Source of the DNA: Daejeonella sp.
GTDB taxonomy: Bacteria > Bacteroidota > Bacteroidia > Sphingobacteriales > Sphingobacteriaceae
Assembly (NCBI RefSeq): GCF_030684675.1
Contig: NZ_JAUXXZ010000035.1
Coordinates: forward strand, 1-64,000
Direction of reading: 5' to 3'
Length of the DNA stretch: 64,000 nucleotides
Shown: piece after piece, positions 18,161 through 27,580 of the stretch
How the letters are laid out: every line of letters begins with the position of its first letter
How positions within the stretch are numbered: position 1 is the stretch's first letter
Program-made: the position numbers and the translations under genes
The notes under the pieces: generated by a model
What the model saw: the letters and a program-made list of their open reading frames with translations, nothing else
Told to the model about the DNA's origin: nothing
The model's database searches: none

Positions 18161-20320
18161 TTATTTCTTAAATATCCTTTTAAGATTTAGAGCTGATTTC
18201 CCAACTGTACTTATTTTATCGGCAATAGATTCGATAACATAAGGATCAACCTGTTCAATATTATTCATATTTATACCCTGATCAAGCTGTTTTGGATAAA
18301 CAATCAAGAAACTGTTGGAATTGAAATATGTTCCTAAATAGTAAGGTAATTTCTCTAAATAATTGTTGTATGAAATATGCCCCTTTCGGGAAGTAATCAC
18401 GACAAAAAAATCATTTGGTTTCAGCTCTCTGCTGAAGATTAAAAAATCTTCCCAGTTATCAAATTCGCTATATGACACACTAATCTGGCTCTTTGCCTTC
18501 TGATGGGCACTTTTAATTTCCGACAAGGTACCAGGTGTTGCATAGAACCAAATCGGAATTCCGGCAGATATGGCAACAATTGATAATTTGTTTAACCAAT
18601 GAAAGAAACCAGGCTCCTGCTCAGCATTTTTAGAAACAAGTACGAGCATCCTTTTTAATGTATTAAATGGCTGTGCTGGTTTGTAGATATAAATAGTTTC
18701 AGGAATTTTATTGAACAATTCTTCAGTTGTAGAGCCAAAAAACTTGTTTTGATCTGATTTATGATGAAGGCCAATTAGAATATCTGTAATCTTATGTTCC
18801 TTAATCGTATAAATAATACCATGGCTGATATTAATATCGTATCGGGTAAGTGGATGAATAGTGTTCTCAGTTGCCGCAGCATGCATGATTGCCTTTTCCA
18901 ATACTTTTTCAGGCTTTACTTGAGTATTGCTATCTGACCATTCATCATCCGTAACATGAAGTGCATAAACAGGAACTGAACTCTTTGAAGGTTTAAGCAT
19001 TAAACCAAAATCAACCAGTTCATTTACCGAATCAGGATATGCCAGGGAAATCAGGATTTTTTCCTCTCCCAAATCAGAATCGCTACTATCCGATTCATTG
19101 ATTAGTGCCAGACGTCTTGAAGCTTTTTCAACCACAAATGAACTGACTGCACAACTTACCAGAATTAACAGAATCGTACCGTTAAGCACATCCTCGTTCA
19201 ATAATCGTATCGGTTCACCTGAACTCGTTTCACCAATAATAATGTTATAACCTACCAGAATAATAGCTAAAGTTGCAGCAGCATGGCTAGAGCTTAATCC
19301 AAAAATAAGTCTCCCCTCCTCAGATGTTAGCTTAAAAGCCTTCTGAGTTATTACTGCTGCGAGATATTTGGCTAAAATGGCCACAAAAATGATCACTCCT
19401 GCAACTTTCAGTGCTCCCCAGCCATTGACCAGAACACTTATATCAACCAGCATTCCTACACTGATCAAAAAAAACGGGATAAAAATTGCATTCCCAACAA
19501 AGTCAATACGATTCATCAATGGAGAGGAATGAGGTACAAATTTGTTAAGTACCAAACCCGAAAAAAAAGCCCCGATTATGGCTTCTAGTCCGGCTGCTTC
19601 CGCCAGAAAAGAAGCCAAAAAAACCATAGCTAACACAAAAATATATTGAGAAACACTATCGTCATAATGCTTAAAAAACCACCTCGTTATCATCGGAAAT
19701 ACAAAAAATACAATAGACACAAATGCTGCTGTTGAAATTATCAACTGCAGCCAGAAGCTTAAAGAAACTTCTTCCTTCGTTACCCCTGAAATACCAGCAA
19801 GTATAAGCAAGGCAAGAATGTCGGTAATCATTGTCCCACCGATTGTTAGTGTCACTGCCCGGTTTTTTGCAATTCCATATTTACTGGCAATGGGATATGA
19901 AACCAATGTATGTGTTGAAAACATACTTGCAAGCAACATTGATGAGAGAAAACTATATCCTAATATGTAGTAACTAGCCATAATTCCGAGAACGAATGGC
20001 AATAAAAACGTAAGTAAACCAAAGAACAATATTTTAGTTCTGTTCTTCTTAAATTCTACCAGATCTATTTCAAGACCAGCAAGAAACATGATATATAATA
20101 ACCCTACAGTACCAAATAAAACAATACTGCTATCCCTTCTCAGGAGATCTAATCCATAAGGACCTACAATAACACCGGCAAGTATAAGCCCTATGATATG
20201 AGGTACCTTAATCTTATTGAATAAAATCGGAGCAAATAATATGATGAAAAGAACCAGGGAAAATATAATTACCGGGTTCCTTAATGGTAATGAAAGATCG
20301 AGAGCTGATAATATAAGCAT
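18161..20320 (-). CDS. CPA2-type cation:proton antiporter with C-terminal USP-like region
   Basis: This 719-residue protein starts with a CPA2-type exchanger domain of about 12 helices (residues 15-400), including FAPILFNKIKVPHIIGLILA, GLEIDLVEFKK and EAIIGAFFSGLVLNKFVP. A cytoplasmic region of about 300 residues follows (420-719) and resembles two universal-stress-protein-like lobes, as in KefB-related exchangers. It probably exchanges Na+ or K+ for H+ in the inner membrane. The upstream lipoprotein gene ends eight bases before this start, suggesting co-transcription. Confidence 0.87.
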   Translation of the reverse strand: MLILSALDLSLPLRNPVIIFSLVLFIILFAPILFNKIKVPHIIGLILAGVIVGPYGLDLLRRDSSIVLFGTVGLLYIMFLAGLEIDLVEFKKNRTKILFFGLLTFLLPFVLGIMASYYILGYSFLSSMLLASMFSTHTLVSYPIASKYGIAKNRAVTLTIGGTMITDILALLILAGISGVTKEEVSLSFWLQLIISTAAFVSIVFFVFPMITRWFFKHYDDSVSQYIFVLAMVFLASFLAEAAGLEAIIGAFFSGLVLNKFVPHSSPLMNRIDFVGNAIFIPFFLISVGMLVDISVLVNGWGALKVAGVIIFVAILAKYLAAVITQKAFKLTSEEGRLIFGLSSSHAAATLAIILVGYNIIIGETSSGEPIRLLNEDVLNGTILLILVSCAVSSFVVEKASRRLALINESDSSDSDLGEEKILISLAYPDSVNELVDFGLMLKPSKSSVPVYALHVTDDEWSDSNTQVKPEKVLEKAIMHAAATENTIHPLTRYDINISHGIIYTIKEHKITDILIGLHHKSDQNKFFGSTTEELFNKIPETIYIYKPAQPFNTLKRMLVLVSKNAEQEPGFFHWLNKLSIVAISAGIPIWFYATPGTLSEIKSAHQKAKSQISVSYSEFDNWEDFLIFSRELKPNDFFVVITSRKGHISYNNYLEKLPYYLGTYFNSNSFLIVYPKQLDQGINMNNIEQVDPYVIESIADKISTVGKSALNLKRIFKK

Positions 20321-20328
20321 ATCAAATT

Positions 20329-20916
20329 TTAAAGGGTATTTATTTTAGATAATCCGACTGAGTAGATAATTTTACAATTACCTCCCTGATTAATTTCTCT
20401 GATCCCTTCCATCTTACTATCAGAAATTTGATTGAGCTGAATGTTCATGCTTGTTAAGAGATTACCCTCCTGCTGCCTTGACTGGACTGTCAGGCCGGTT
20501 TCGGTGTATACTCCCAGGTACACTCTGCTTATGCTGTTTTTAGACATTACCTTAACAACTACTCTGTTATTATGATAAGCAATATTCCATCGCTCAGTTT
20601 TAGTATCTCCAAGAGCTGAACCTTCACAACTGGTTTCAATACACTTCATAATCACAGTCCAGTTTCCAATCAGCTTTGAATTATAAATTCCGGTTGTGTC
20701 ACCAATATGCTCCAAACTATCTAAAAGCTGTTCACGGCTACTAAGATCAATGTCTCTGGAAATAAGCTGCTGCTCAAATATCTTTAATTCTTCCTCCTTC
20801 TGTGTAACTTTCAATTCCCGCAATTTAAGCTGATTAGAACCTTCCTTGTTACCACAAGCTATAAGAAATGAAATAATTAAAATAAAGCTGATCAAATGTG
20901 ATTTTAACATTGACAT
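20329..20916 (-). CDS. Lipoprotein of unknown function with coiled coil
   Basis: This 195-residue protein has a lipoprotein signal peptide with lipobox FLIAC (Cys about residue 21). A heptad-rich stretch about residues 32-68 is likely a coiled coil. A β-rich domain follows, with GNWTVIMKCIETSCEGSALG and GGNCKIIYSV near the end, where spaced cysteines could form disulfides. I do not recognise the family. It is directly upstream of the cation:proton antiporter gene in a probable two-gene operon, so a link to envelope or ion stress is possible but unproven. Confidence 0.7.
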   Translation of the reverse strand: MSMLKSHLISFILIISFLIACGNKEGSNQLKLRELKVTQKEEELKIFEQQLISRDIDLSSREQLLDSLEHIGDTTGIYNSKLIGNWTVIMKCIETSCEGSALGDTKTERWNIAYHNNRVVVKVMSKNSISRVYLGVYTETGLTVQSRQQEGNLLTSMNIQLNQISDSKMEGIREINQGGNCKIIYSVGLSKINTL

Positions 20917-21114
20917 CCTGATTTATTTGGTTTAAAAAATATTTCGATAACCCGAAAGTATCAGAAATTTTAAGCCCGGCCATATAAAAATATTAGAATA
21001 CGATTTTAATATTTATACCTGAAGTAGGGAATATACGCCAAATTGAGCTAAAAAAAAAGGATAAATAAAATTTTAAAGATCCATCTCATAGTAGAAAATG
21101 GCTAACTTCCGAAA

Positions 21115-21957
21115 CTAAGGAAGCAATGAAAGAGAATCAAGCGTGTGATATTTATGTTCGACTACCCGACCTTTTACATTAACAATCCTGAACCCCGAAC
21201 TATCGGCTCCGAGTGGTCTTCCGACAGGCCCGGTAGTGATCATTTCCAAATCACCAGCTTTTCCATACGAATTACGATGATAGTGGCCTGCAAAAACCTG
21301 TTTTACGCCATAATGCTTAAATAATTCAAGATACATTTTGCGGCGCTCAGTATTAATATTGAAATATTCGTCAGGTTCATTTTGATCTTTCAGGAAGAGT
21401 GAGTGGTGCATAAATACCATGATGTTTTTTGCTCCTGAATTTTTAGCCTTTTCTAAGATAATTCTTAACCAGGCTTCCTGTGCTGCGGCCTCGGCTGGCG
21501 CCAATGAAGGGTCTTTGATCAATGATGAATTAATTATTATTCCAAGCATATTACCTGAACGGAAAGTATAGCGGTCCTCGCCAAAATGCTTTTTATAAAG
21601 TTCAAGACTGGCAGGAGTTGGAACATTTTCGACATCATGATTGCCGGAAACGCTGTACAATTTAATTGAGGGATCCAGTTTAGCAGCAATCCGCTTATAT
21701 TCTGCAATCTGTGCAAGATCACCGGGTTTGTTTACAAGATCGCCGCATATTATTACAAAAGCAGGTTTTAAACGGTTTGACTCAGCAATTGCCCTTTCCA
21801 TGTTTACAGTTTCCCTGCTGAATTCCTTATTGGCATTAAAAAAACCAAATTGGGTATCTGCCATTTGAAAAAATGTATAGGGCTTTGATGAGCAGCCTGC
21901 TATCAATAAGAATAAAAGGATTGCAAGTATATGTCCGGGATAAAAAAATCTTTTCAT
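21115..21957 (-). CDS. Calcineurin-like metallophosphoesterase lipoprotein
   Basis: This 280-residue protein has a lipoprotein signal (LLFLLIAGCSSK, Cys about 22). It carries every metallophosphoesterase block in order: MADTQFGF, CGDLVNKPGD, SGNHDVENV, MHHSLF and GHYHRNS. These provide the ligands of a dinuclear metal centre. Similar enzymes are calcineurin-like or purple-acid-type phosphohydrolases exported to the periplasm or surface. The substrate cannot be told from sequence. It is monocistronic and divergent from the thiolase gene across a 220-bp gap. Confidence 0.88.
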   Translation of the reverse strand: MKRFFYPGHILAILLFLLIAGCSSKPYTFFQMADTQFGFFNANKEFSRETVNMERAIAESNRLKPAFVIICGDLVNKPGDLAQIAEYKRIAAKLDPSIKLYSVSGNHDVENVPTPASLELYKKHFGEDRYTFRSGNMLGIIINSSLIKDPSLAPAEAAAQEAWLRIILEKAKNSGAKNIMVFMHHSLFLKDQNEPDEYFNINTERRKMYLELFKHYGVKQVFAGHYHRNSYGKAGDLEMITTGPVGRPLGADSSGFRIVNVKGRVVEHKYHTLDSLSLLP

Positions 21958-22177
21958 TTGTTAAATATCTCTATTCAATATGACTAAGCAAAACATTTAT
22001 ATGATCATTACGTTAAGTTTATGCTAAAAAACACGATGAATACGCAGAGAACATCTCTGAATGTGTTGATTTATCTGGAATTTAAAATATAACATCTAAG
22101 CATAGCAATAATTATGTGTTTATATTCTGTTGACCTTAATTTCTTAACTTGCGCCTTCTAACCAAAACAAGATAAAA

Positions 22178-23356
22178 ATGAACGAAGTATATATCATCTC
22201 TGCGGTAAGAACTCCTATTGGAAGTTTTGGAGGCTCACTCTCAAGCCTTTCTGCGAGTACTTTGGGCGCTGCTGCAATCAAAGCTGCGGTTGAACGCGCA
22301 GGTATTAAAGCTGATCAGGTGCAGGAAGTATTTATGGGAAATGTTTTATCGGCAAATCTCGGACAGGCTCCTGCTACCCAGGCAGCAAAATTTGCGGGCT
22401 TACCTGATATACCGGCAACCACAATCAACAAAGTATGCGCATCAGGAACCAAGGCAATTATGATAGCTGCCCAGAGTATTGCATTGGGAGAGAATGATAT
22501 TGTTATTGCCGGCGGAATGGAAAGCATGAGCAATGTGCCTTATTATCTGGATAAAGCAAGAAATGGCTATCGGCTGGGCAACGGACAGATCATTGACGGA
22601 CTTGTAAAGGACGGCTTATGGGATGTTTATAATGATTATCACATGGGTTCTGCAGCAGAACTTTGCGCTACAGAATGTAATATCAGCCGTGAAGATCAGG
22701 ATGCATTCACCATAGAATCATATAAACGATCGCAATCAGCACAGGCAAACAGCAAATTTAAAAATGAGATCGTAGCTGTTGAAATAAAGGACCGAAAAGG
22801 GGAAATAAGCCTGATTGAGCATGATGAAGAGATCAATGCCGTTAAATTTGACAAAATTCCTTCGCTAAAACCTGTATTTAAAAAGGATGGTACCGTAACA
22901 GCTGCAAATGCTTCCACTTTAAACGATGGTGCGGCGGCTCTGGTACTCATGAGTAAAGCAAAGGCCGATGAATTGGGACTTAAGCCCTTAGCTAGGATTA
23001 TATCCTACGCAGATGCCCAGCAGGCTCCCGAATGGTTTACAACTACACCATCGAAAGCAATTCCTAAAGCACTGGAGCGTGCCGGAATCAAGGCTTCAGA
23101 TGTAGATTTTTACGAGATCAATGAAGCATTTTCAGTGGTTTCAGTAGCAAATAACCGAATTCTTCAACTTGATCCTGCTAAAGTTAACGTAAATGGAGGT
23201 GCCGTTTCAATGGGACATCCGCTTGGAGCATCGGGTGCACGAATTGTGGTTACCTTGCTGAATGTTCTTAAGCAAAATGGCGGAAAGATTGGTGTTGCCG
23301 GCATCTGTAACGGAGGTGGTGGAGCAAGTGCGATCATCATCGAAAATATGCAATAA
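22178..23356 (+). CDS. Acetyl-CoA C-acyltransferase (thiolase)
   Basis: This 392-residue thiolase has the nucleophile Cys87 in NKVCASGTKA, the catalytic His near 348 in MGHPLGASGAR, and the second Cys near 378 in GICNGGGGASA. It condenses or cleaves acyl-CoA (acetoacetyl-CoA thiolase or β-ketothiolase), and sequence alone does not separate these. No hydroxyacyl-CoA dehydrogenase or enoyl hydratase is adjacent, which fits a biosynthetic-type acetyl-CoA acetyltransferase. A TAACTTGC motif at 22145 is a weak -7 candidate. The next gene begins six bases after the stop. Confidence 0.92.
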   Translation: MNEVYIISAVRTPIGSFGGSLSSLSASTLGAAAIKAAVERAGIKADQVQEVFMGNVLSANLGQAPATQAAKFAGLPDIPATTINKVCASGTKAIMIAAQSIALGENDIVIAGGMESMSNVPYYLDKARNGYRLGNGQIIDGLVKDGLWDVYNDYHMGSAAELCATECNISREDQDAFTIESYKRSQSAQANSKFKNEIVAVEIKDRKGEISLIEHDEEINAVKFDKIPSLKPVFKKDGTVTAANASTLNDGAAALVLMSKAKADELGLKPLARIISYADAQQAPEWFTTTPSKAIPKALERAGIKASDVDFYEINEAFSVVSVANNRILQLDPAKVNVNGGAVSMGHPLGASGARIVVTLLNVLKQNGGKIGVAGICNGGGGASAIIIENMQ

Positions 23357-23362
23357 GAAATA

Positions 23363-24268
23363 ATGAGAATTCTTTTTATAATTTTCGGTTTGTTAGTTTT
23401 TACTTCGGGCAAAGCTAAGGCTCAGCATTCTGATAGTAATAAAAACAATCAGACCATGCTGAATCTTCAGGATAGTCTGCAGATTCTAAGTTATAAAATG
23501 ATCAATGACAGCATTGAACCTGAACGCTATAATGCCAATTATAAATTCATTAAAACCTTAGTCAATAGCTTAAAGACACCCTATTCTTTCAATTTTTCAT
23601 TCGATTCACTAAAGACAATTTCAATTCAGTCATCTTCGGATAAAAGATTCAGGATCTTCAGCTGGCATGTGATGAATAATGATGGCAGCTACCGTTACTA
23701 TGGCACCATACAAATGAATAACCCTGATGGTAAGCTGCAAATGTTTCCGCTGGTTGATTATACTCCTGCAATAAAAAACAGCGCTGACACTATCACTACA
23801 TCTGATAAGTGGTATGGCGCTCAGTATTACCGTGTTATATCGGTTTTGAATAATGTTCAAACTCCTTATTATGTATTACTTGGCTGGAAAGGCAATACAG
23901 TCAGGTCAACTAAAAAAGTAATGGAAATCCTGTATTTCAAGGATGGTAAAGCCTATTTCGGGATGCCTGTATTCGACGGTGACAAAGAACAGCCCTTTAA
24001 AAAACGGGCAATCTTTGAGTACGACCGTCGCGCATCGATGGTGCTAAACTATGAGCCATCAATAAGTACAGTGGTTTTCGACCATCTCGCCCCACCTGAT
24101 CCCAAATTAAAGGGAAGATTTGAACTCTATGGTCCTGATTTCTCATACGATGGTTACCGGCTTGTAAACTGCAGATGGAAATTTGTACAGGATCTGGAAC
24201 TAAAAAATATGCCAACAGATCAGGATGATAATTTCAATGACCCGAAGAAAATGAAAGGTAATAGATAG
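23363..24268 (+). CDS. Exported protein of unknown function
   Basis: This 301-residue protein has a signal peptide (hydrophobic run to about residue 18, with cleavage near GKAKAQH). The mature part is β-rich with many aromatic residues, for example IFSWHVMNNDGSYRYYGTIQ and YYVLLGWKGN, and ends in an acidic DQDDNFNDP tail. I recall similar unannotated proteins in Bacteroidota but cannot name a function. The six-base gap to the thiolase gene indicates co-transcription, although an exported protein has no obvious link to thiolase chemistry. Its stop codon overlaps the first base pair of a heptamer repeat. Confidence 0.75.
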   Translation: MRILFIIFGLLVFTSGKAKAQHSDSNKNNQTMLNLQDSLQILSYKMINDSIEPERYNANYKFIKTLVNSLKTPYSFNFSFDSLKTISIQSSSDKRFRIFSWHVMNNDGSYRYYGTIQMNNPDGKLQMFPLVDYTPAIKNSADTITTSDKWYGAQYYRVISVLNNVQTPYYVLLGWKGNTVRSTKKVMEILYFKDGKAYFGMPVFDGDKEQPFKKRAIFEYDRRASMVLNYEPSISTVVFDHLAPPDPKLKGRFELYGPDFSYDGYRLVNCRWKFVQDLELKNMPTDQDDNFNDPKKMKGNR

Positions 24269-24289
24269 TTGACAATTGATAGTCATTGT

Positions 24290-24629
24290 TGTCCGGTTAA
24301 AATTAAATTTTTAGTCAAATGTGCCATCTATGACTTTAAAATGAGAATTTATTATCGTTTTAAAAAGCATGCCCACCTGTTTTATCAAAATTATAGGATA
24401 AGCAAAATGAGGTTCAGCTTTCGCTGAATGACATGCACTTTTTTAGTATTTGAGAGATCCTGACCTTCGTCAGGATCGTAGTGCCTGAAAAGCCCTTTCA
24501 TTAAAGATAGAAATTGATAGAAATCAGATTCCGGCGAAGGCCGTATTCTCCCTATTTCACCCCATGGGCTGTCACCAAAGGGAACCTCCTAAATCTTTAG
24601 GGAATTACATTTCAAGCTTTCACCGGACA
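24290..24629. mobile_element. 340-bp element with TGTCCGGT terminal inverted repeats
   Basis: TGTCCGGTTAAA at 24290 and its counterpart ending ACCGGACA at 24629 (reverse complement TGTCCGGTGAAA) form matching ends. Inside are the hairpins TTCAGCTTTCGCTGAA (about 24415) and GATCCTGACCTTCGTCAGGATC-type dyad (about 24467-24488). There is no reading frame. It is flanked on both sides by related heptamers (AGTTGAC, AATTGAT), as if inserted into a heptamer array. It is probably a non-autonomous or decayed insertion sequence. Confidence 0.55.
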
Positions 24630-24634
24630 CTGGT

Positions 24635-24726
24635 GATTGATAGTTGACAATTAAACTCATAACTCGCACCAGATAACTGCTAACAGATAACAGGCAACAG
24701 ATAACAGATAACAGATAACAGATAAC
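24635..24726. repeat. Heptamer array, AGATAAC family
   Basis: GATTGAT-AGTTGAC (24635-24648) is followed by eight consecutive 7-bp units at 24671-24726: AGATAAC, TGCTAAC, AGATAAC, AGGCAAC, then AGATAAC four times. It belongs to the same sequence family as the array at 12321. Its last base is the first base of the minus-strand stop codon of the DUF819 gene. Confidence 0.85.
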
Positions 24727-25976
24727 TACGGCGATACCGCCTGCATCATCAATCCACAAACATAAGCACCGTAAGTACCAATTACATACCCGAATACCGC
24801 CAGCAATACTCCTACTGGTGCAAGGGAAGGGTGAAATGCACTGGCTATAACTGGAGCTGATGCCGGTCCGCCAATATTGGCCATACTACCAACCGCTGCA
24901 AAAAAGAAGGGTGTCTTTGTGATCTTGGCAGTAATCAATAAAAAAATCGCATGAATAAGTATCCAGACCAAGCCGATGAGCAGAATTCCCGGATTCCTGA
25001 AAATGGCCATCACATTCATTTGCATCCCAATAGTAGCAATCAGAACATATAAGAGAACACTCCCTATCCTGGATGCTCCCGCTCCTTCCAGATTTCTCAT
25101 TTTTGTGAACGAGAGTATCATTCCCAATGTGGTAGCAATGATAACCAGCCAGAAAAAACCAGATGTAAGGCTGAAGGTACTTAAATAAGGTGCATTGATT
25201 GTAACCCAGGGCGCAATCGTATCAGCTCCAAGATGAGCAATACCGGTAACCCCGAAACCGATTCCAAGAATCATAAGAATATCTTCCATTTTTGGAATCC
25301 TCATAATACTTAATTGATAGGCTTCAATCTTATCCTTTATTTCAGTAACCGACTGATCATCAGCCTTTAAAAATTGGTTAATCTTATTATTCTTTCCTGC
25401 TCCATATAACAGGAGTGCCATCCATGTGTAACTAACAAATACGTCCAAAGCCACCATGGCTGAAAAAAGGTCTGTACTTGGCTTAAATATCTCAAACATA
25501 GCAGCCTGGTTAGCTCCCCCACCTATCCAGGTGCCGGCGACCGTACTCAATCCCCTCCAAACCGCATCCGCTCCTTCTCCACCAACTATTTCAGGTGCAA
25601 ATAAAGAAACAATCAACACAGCTAATGGCCCACCGATTATTATACTGAATGAAGCTGTGATAAACATCAAACCGGCTTTCTTTCTTAATTTCCAAATTTC
25701 ACTCAGATCAAGGCTTAGGGTAAATAAAACCAAACTGGCAGGTAAAAGATACCTGGAAGCCATTGCATATAATCCGGATGAAGTACCGGAAATAATACCC
25801 GCAGAATTTAGAATACCCGGCAGAAAATAACAGAGCAATATTGGAGGAATAACCGAATAAAGTTTTTTGAAGAATGTCAGACCACTTTGAGAAGACCAGA
25901 ATACTAATCCCAGAATACTCATTAAAATCCCCAGAACAACGGCATCATTCGTAATTAATGGAATTTCTTTGATCAT
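24726..25976 (-). CDS. DUF819-family membrane protein
   Basis: This 416-residue protein has about 11-12 predicted helices and matches DUF819 (YjcL-like). Diagnostic blocks are GLSTVAGTWIGGGANQAAM, ASRYLLPASLVLFTLSLDLS and SMANIGGPASAPVIASAFHP, two of them Gly/Asn-rich re-entrant-like loops. The family is presumed to be a transporter but has no agreed substrate. Its stop codon coincides with the end of the heptamer array. It is divergent from the POT peptide transporter gene (151-bp gap), though no functional link is implied. Confidence 0.85.
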   Translation of the reverse strand: MIKEIPLITNDAVVLGILMSILGLVFWSSQSGLTFFKKLYSVIPPILLCYFLPGILNSAGIISGTSSGLYAMASRYLLPASLVLFTLSLDLSEIWKLRKKAGLMFITASFSIIIGGPLAVLIVSLFAPEIVGGEGADAVWRGLSTVAGTWIGGGANQAAMFEIFKPSTDLFSAMVALDVFVSYTWMALLLYGAGKNNKINQFLKADDQSVTEIKDKIEAYQLSIMRIPKMEDILMILGIGFGVTGIAHLGADTIAPWVTINAPYLSTFSLTSGFFWLVIIATTLGMILSFTKMRNLEGAGASRIGSVLLYVLIATIGMQMNVMAIFRNPGILLIGLVWILIHAIFLLITAKITKTPFFFAAVGSMANIGGPASAPVIASAFHPSLAPVGVLLAVFGYVIGTYGAYVCGLMMQAVSP

Positions 25977-26127
25977 TGAAAGGGATTTTATTTAGTACAA
26001 TTAATATAAGTGGGCAATTTTAGTAAATTTTAATTATAATTGAACTTTTTACTCCTTTTTAACCAATTAAAGAGTAAGACCTTATCCAATTATAAATTCT
26101 AAACAATCAATTATTTTATTAAAACGT

Positions 26128-27489
26128 ATGGAAATACAGCAAAAACAGCTTTTTGGACACCCAAGAGGGTTATATGTACTGTTTCTTACCGAAATGTGGG
26201 AAAGGTTCAGTTTTTATGGAATGAGAGCCCTGCTCGTACTATTTCTTGTTTCATCAGTAAATGGTGAGAACCCCGGATTTGGTTGGACCAGTAGTGAAGC
26301 CTTAAAGCTTTATGGCATTTATACTTTCCTTGTCTATTTATCCTCTATCCCGGGGGGAATCCTGGCAGATAAATTGATTGGACAAAAAAAGGCCGTAATC
26401 CTTGGCGGTTTACTGCTGGTAGCCGGACACAGTATCCTTGCATTCCAGTCATTAATTACTTTTTACATAGGATTAGGGCTTATCATTGCTGGCGTGGGAT
26501 GTTTAAAACCCAATATTTCGACCATGGTTGGGGGTCTGTACCCGAAAGGTGATGACCGTCGTGATAAGGGCTTTACAATTTTCTACATTGGTATAAATAC
26601 CGGAGCCTTTTTAGCAGGTATCATTATTGGATATGTCGGTGAAACTATGGGCTGGCATTATGGTTTCGGACTTGCAGGAATAGGAATGGCATTCGGACTG
26701 ATTATATTTATGCTTGGCCATAAGTATTTAAAGGGAGTTGGTGAAGCAACTACAGCATTATCAGCTGCTGATCAGGCAATTATCTCAAAACCGCTTACCA
26801 GTATTGAAAAAGACCGCGTAAAAGTAATGTTGCTTTCTTTCTTGATGATTATTGTATTCTGGGGTGCCTTTGAGCAGGCCGGGGGATTAATGAACCTCTA
26901 TGCATCAGAAAAAACCAATCGCATGATTGAATTCCTGAACTGGACAGTCCCTGCGACCTGGTTTCAATCGGTAAACTCATTCTTCATAATCACTCTGGGC
27001 ATTCCTGTAGCTGCATTCTGGTTTAACCGGAAAAGAAATGGCAAGGAAGCTTCCTCGATCTTCAAGATCGCAATCGGTGTGATCATTATGGGCTGGGGAT
27101 TTTTATTCATGTCGGCAGCATCAGTTCAATATCAAAATGATGGCGCTTCAGCGATGTACTGGCTGGTTCTTGCCTACCTGTTCCACACCATTGGTGAACT
27201 TAGTGCCTCCCCTGTTGCATTATCCTTTATTACTAAACTTGCGCCAATGAAATATGCATCAATCATGATGGGTGTATTTTTCGCAGCTACCGGACTTGGT
27301 AATTACGTAGCCGGATGGGTCGGTGTATGGTCGCAAACAGCCGGCGAACTCGAAATATTTACCGGAATTGCCATTTTCTGCACACTTATCGGAGGTATTG
27401 TAATCGCCATTCTTAAGCCATTGAAAAGACTTGCCCATGGAGCTGAGGACTTTTCTAAGGAAACCATGGCCACAGCCAAAGCCGAATAG
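26128..27489 (+). CDS. POT-family proton:oligopeptide symporter
   Basis: This 453-residue protein has the PTR2/POT signatures. The ExxERFxYYG-like block is FLTEMWERFSFYGMRALLVL (residues 15-34), with conserved Glu and Arg for proton coupling. GVGCLKPNISTMVGGLY and FTIFYIGINTGAFLAGIIIG follow, and FGAFEQ-type GAFEQAGG lies in the second half. It imports di- and tripeptides with protons across the inner membrane. The length is slightly short for the family but complete. A perfect hairpin follows the stop. Confidence 0.93.
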   Translation: MEIQQKQLFGHPRGLYVLFLTEMWERFSFYGMRALLVLFLVSSVNGENPGFGWTSSEALKLYGIYTFLVYLSSIPGGILADKLIGQKKAVILGGLLLVAGHSILAFQSLITFYIGLGLIIAGVGCLKPNISTMVGGLYPKGDDRRDKGFTIFYIGINTGAFLAGIIIGYVGETMGWHYGFGLAGIGMAFGLIIFMLGHKYLKGVGEATTALSAADQAIISKPLTSIEKDRVKVMLLSFLMIIVFWGAFEQAGGLMNLYASEKTNRMIEFLNWTVPATWFQSVNSFFIITLGIPVAAFWFNRKRNGKEASSIFKIAIGVIIMGWGFLFMSAASVQYQNDGASAMYWLVLAYLFHTIGELSASPVALSFITKLAPMKYASIMMGVFFAATGLGNYVAGWVGVWSQTAGELEIFTGIAIFCTLIGGIVIAILKPLKRLAHGAEDFSKETMATAKAE

Positions 27490-27511
27490 AGTTCTATTAC
27501 AAGTATAAAAT

Positions 27512-27543
27512 GAAGAGAGAGATACAGAAATATCTCTCTCTTC
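27512..27543 (+). terminator. Hairpin after the POT transporter
   Basis: GAAGAGAGAGATA (27512-27524) pairs perfectly with TATCTCTCTCTTC (27531-27543) across a 6-nt loop. The T-run is weak, so it is a probable rather than certain terminator. Confidence 0.6.
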
Positions 27544-27580
27544 GTTTAAAGCAGTATATTCGCAAATCAAATCTGTATTC

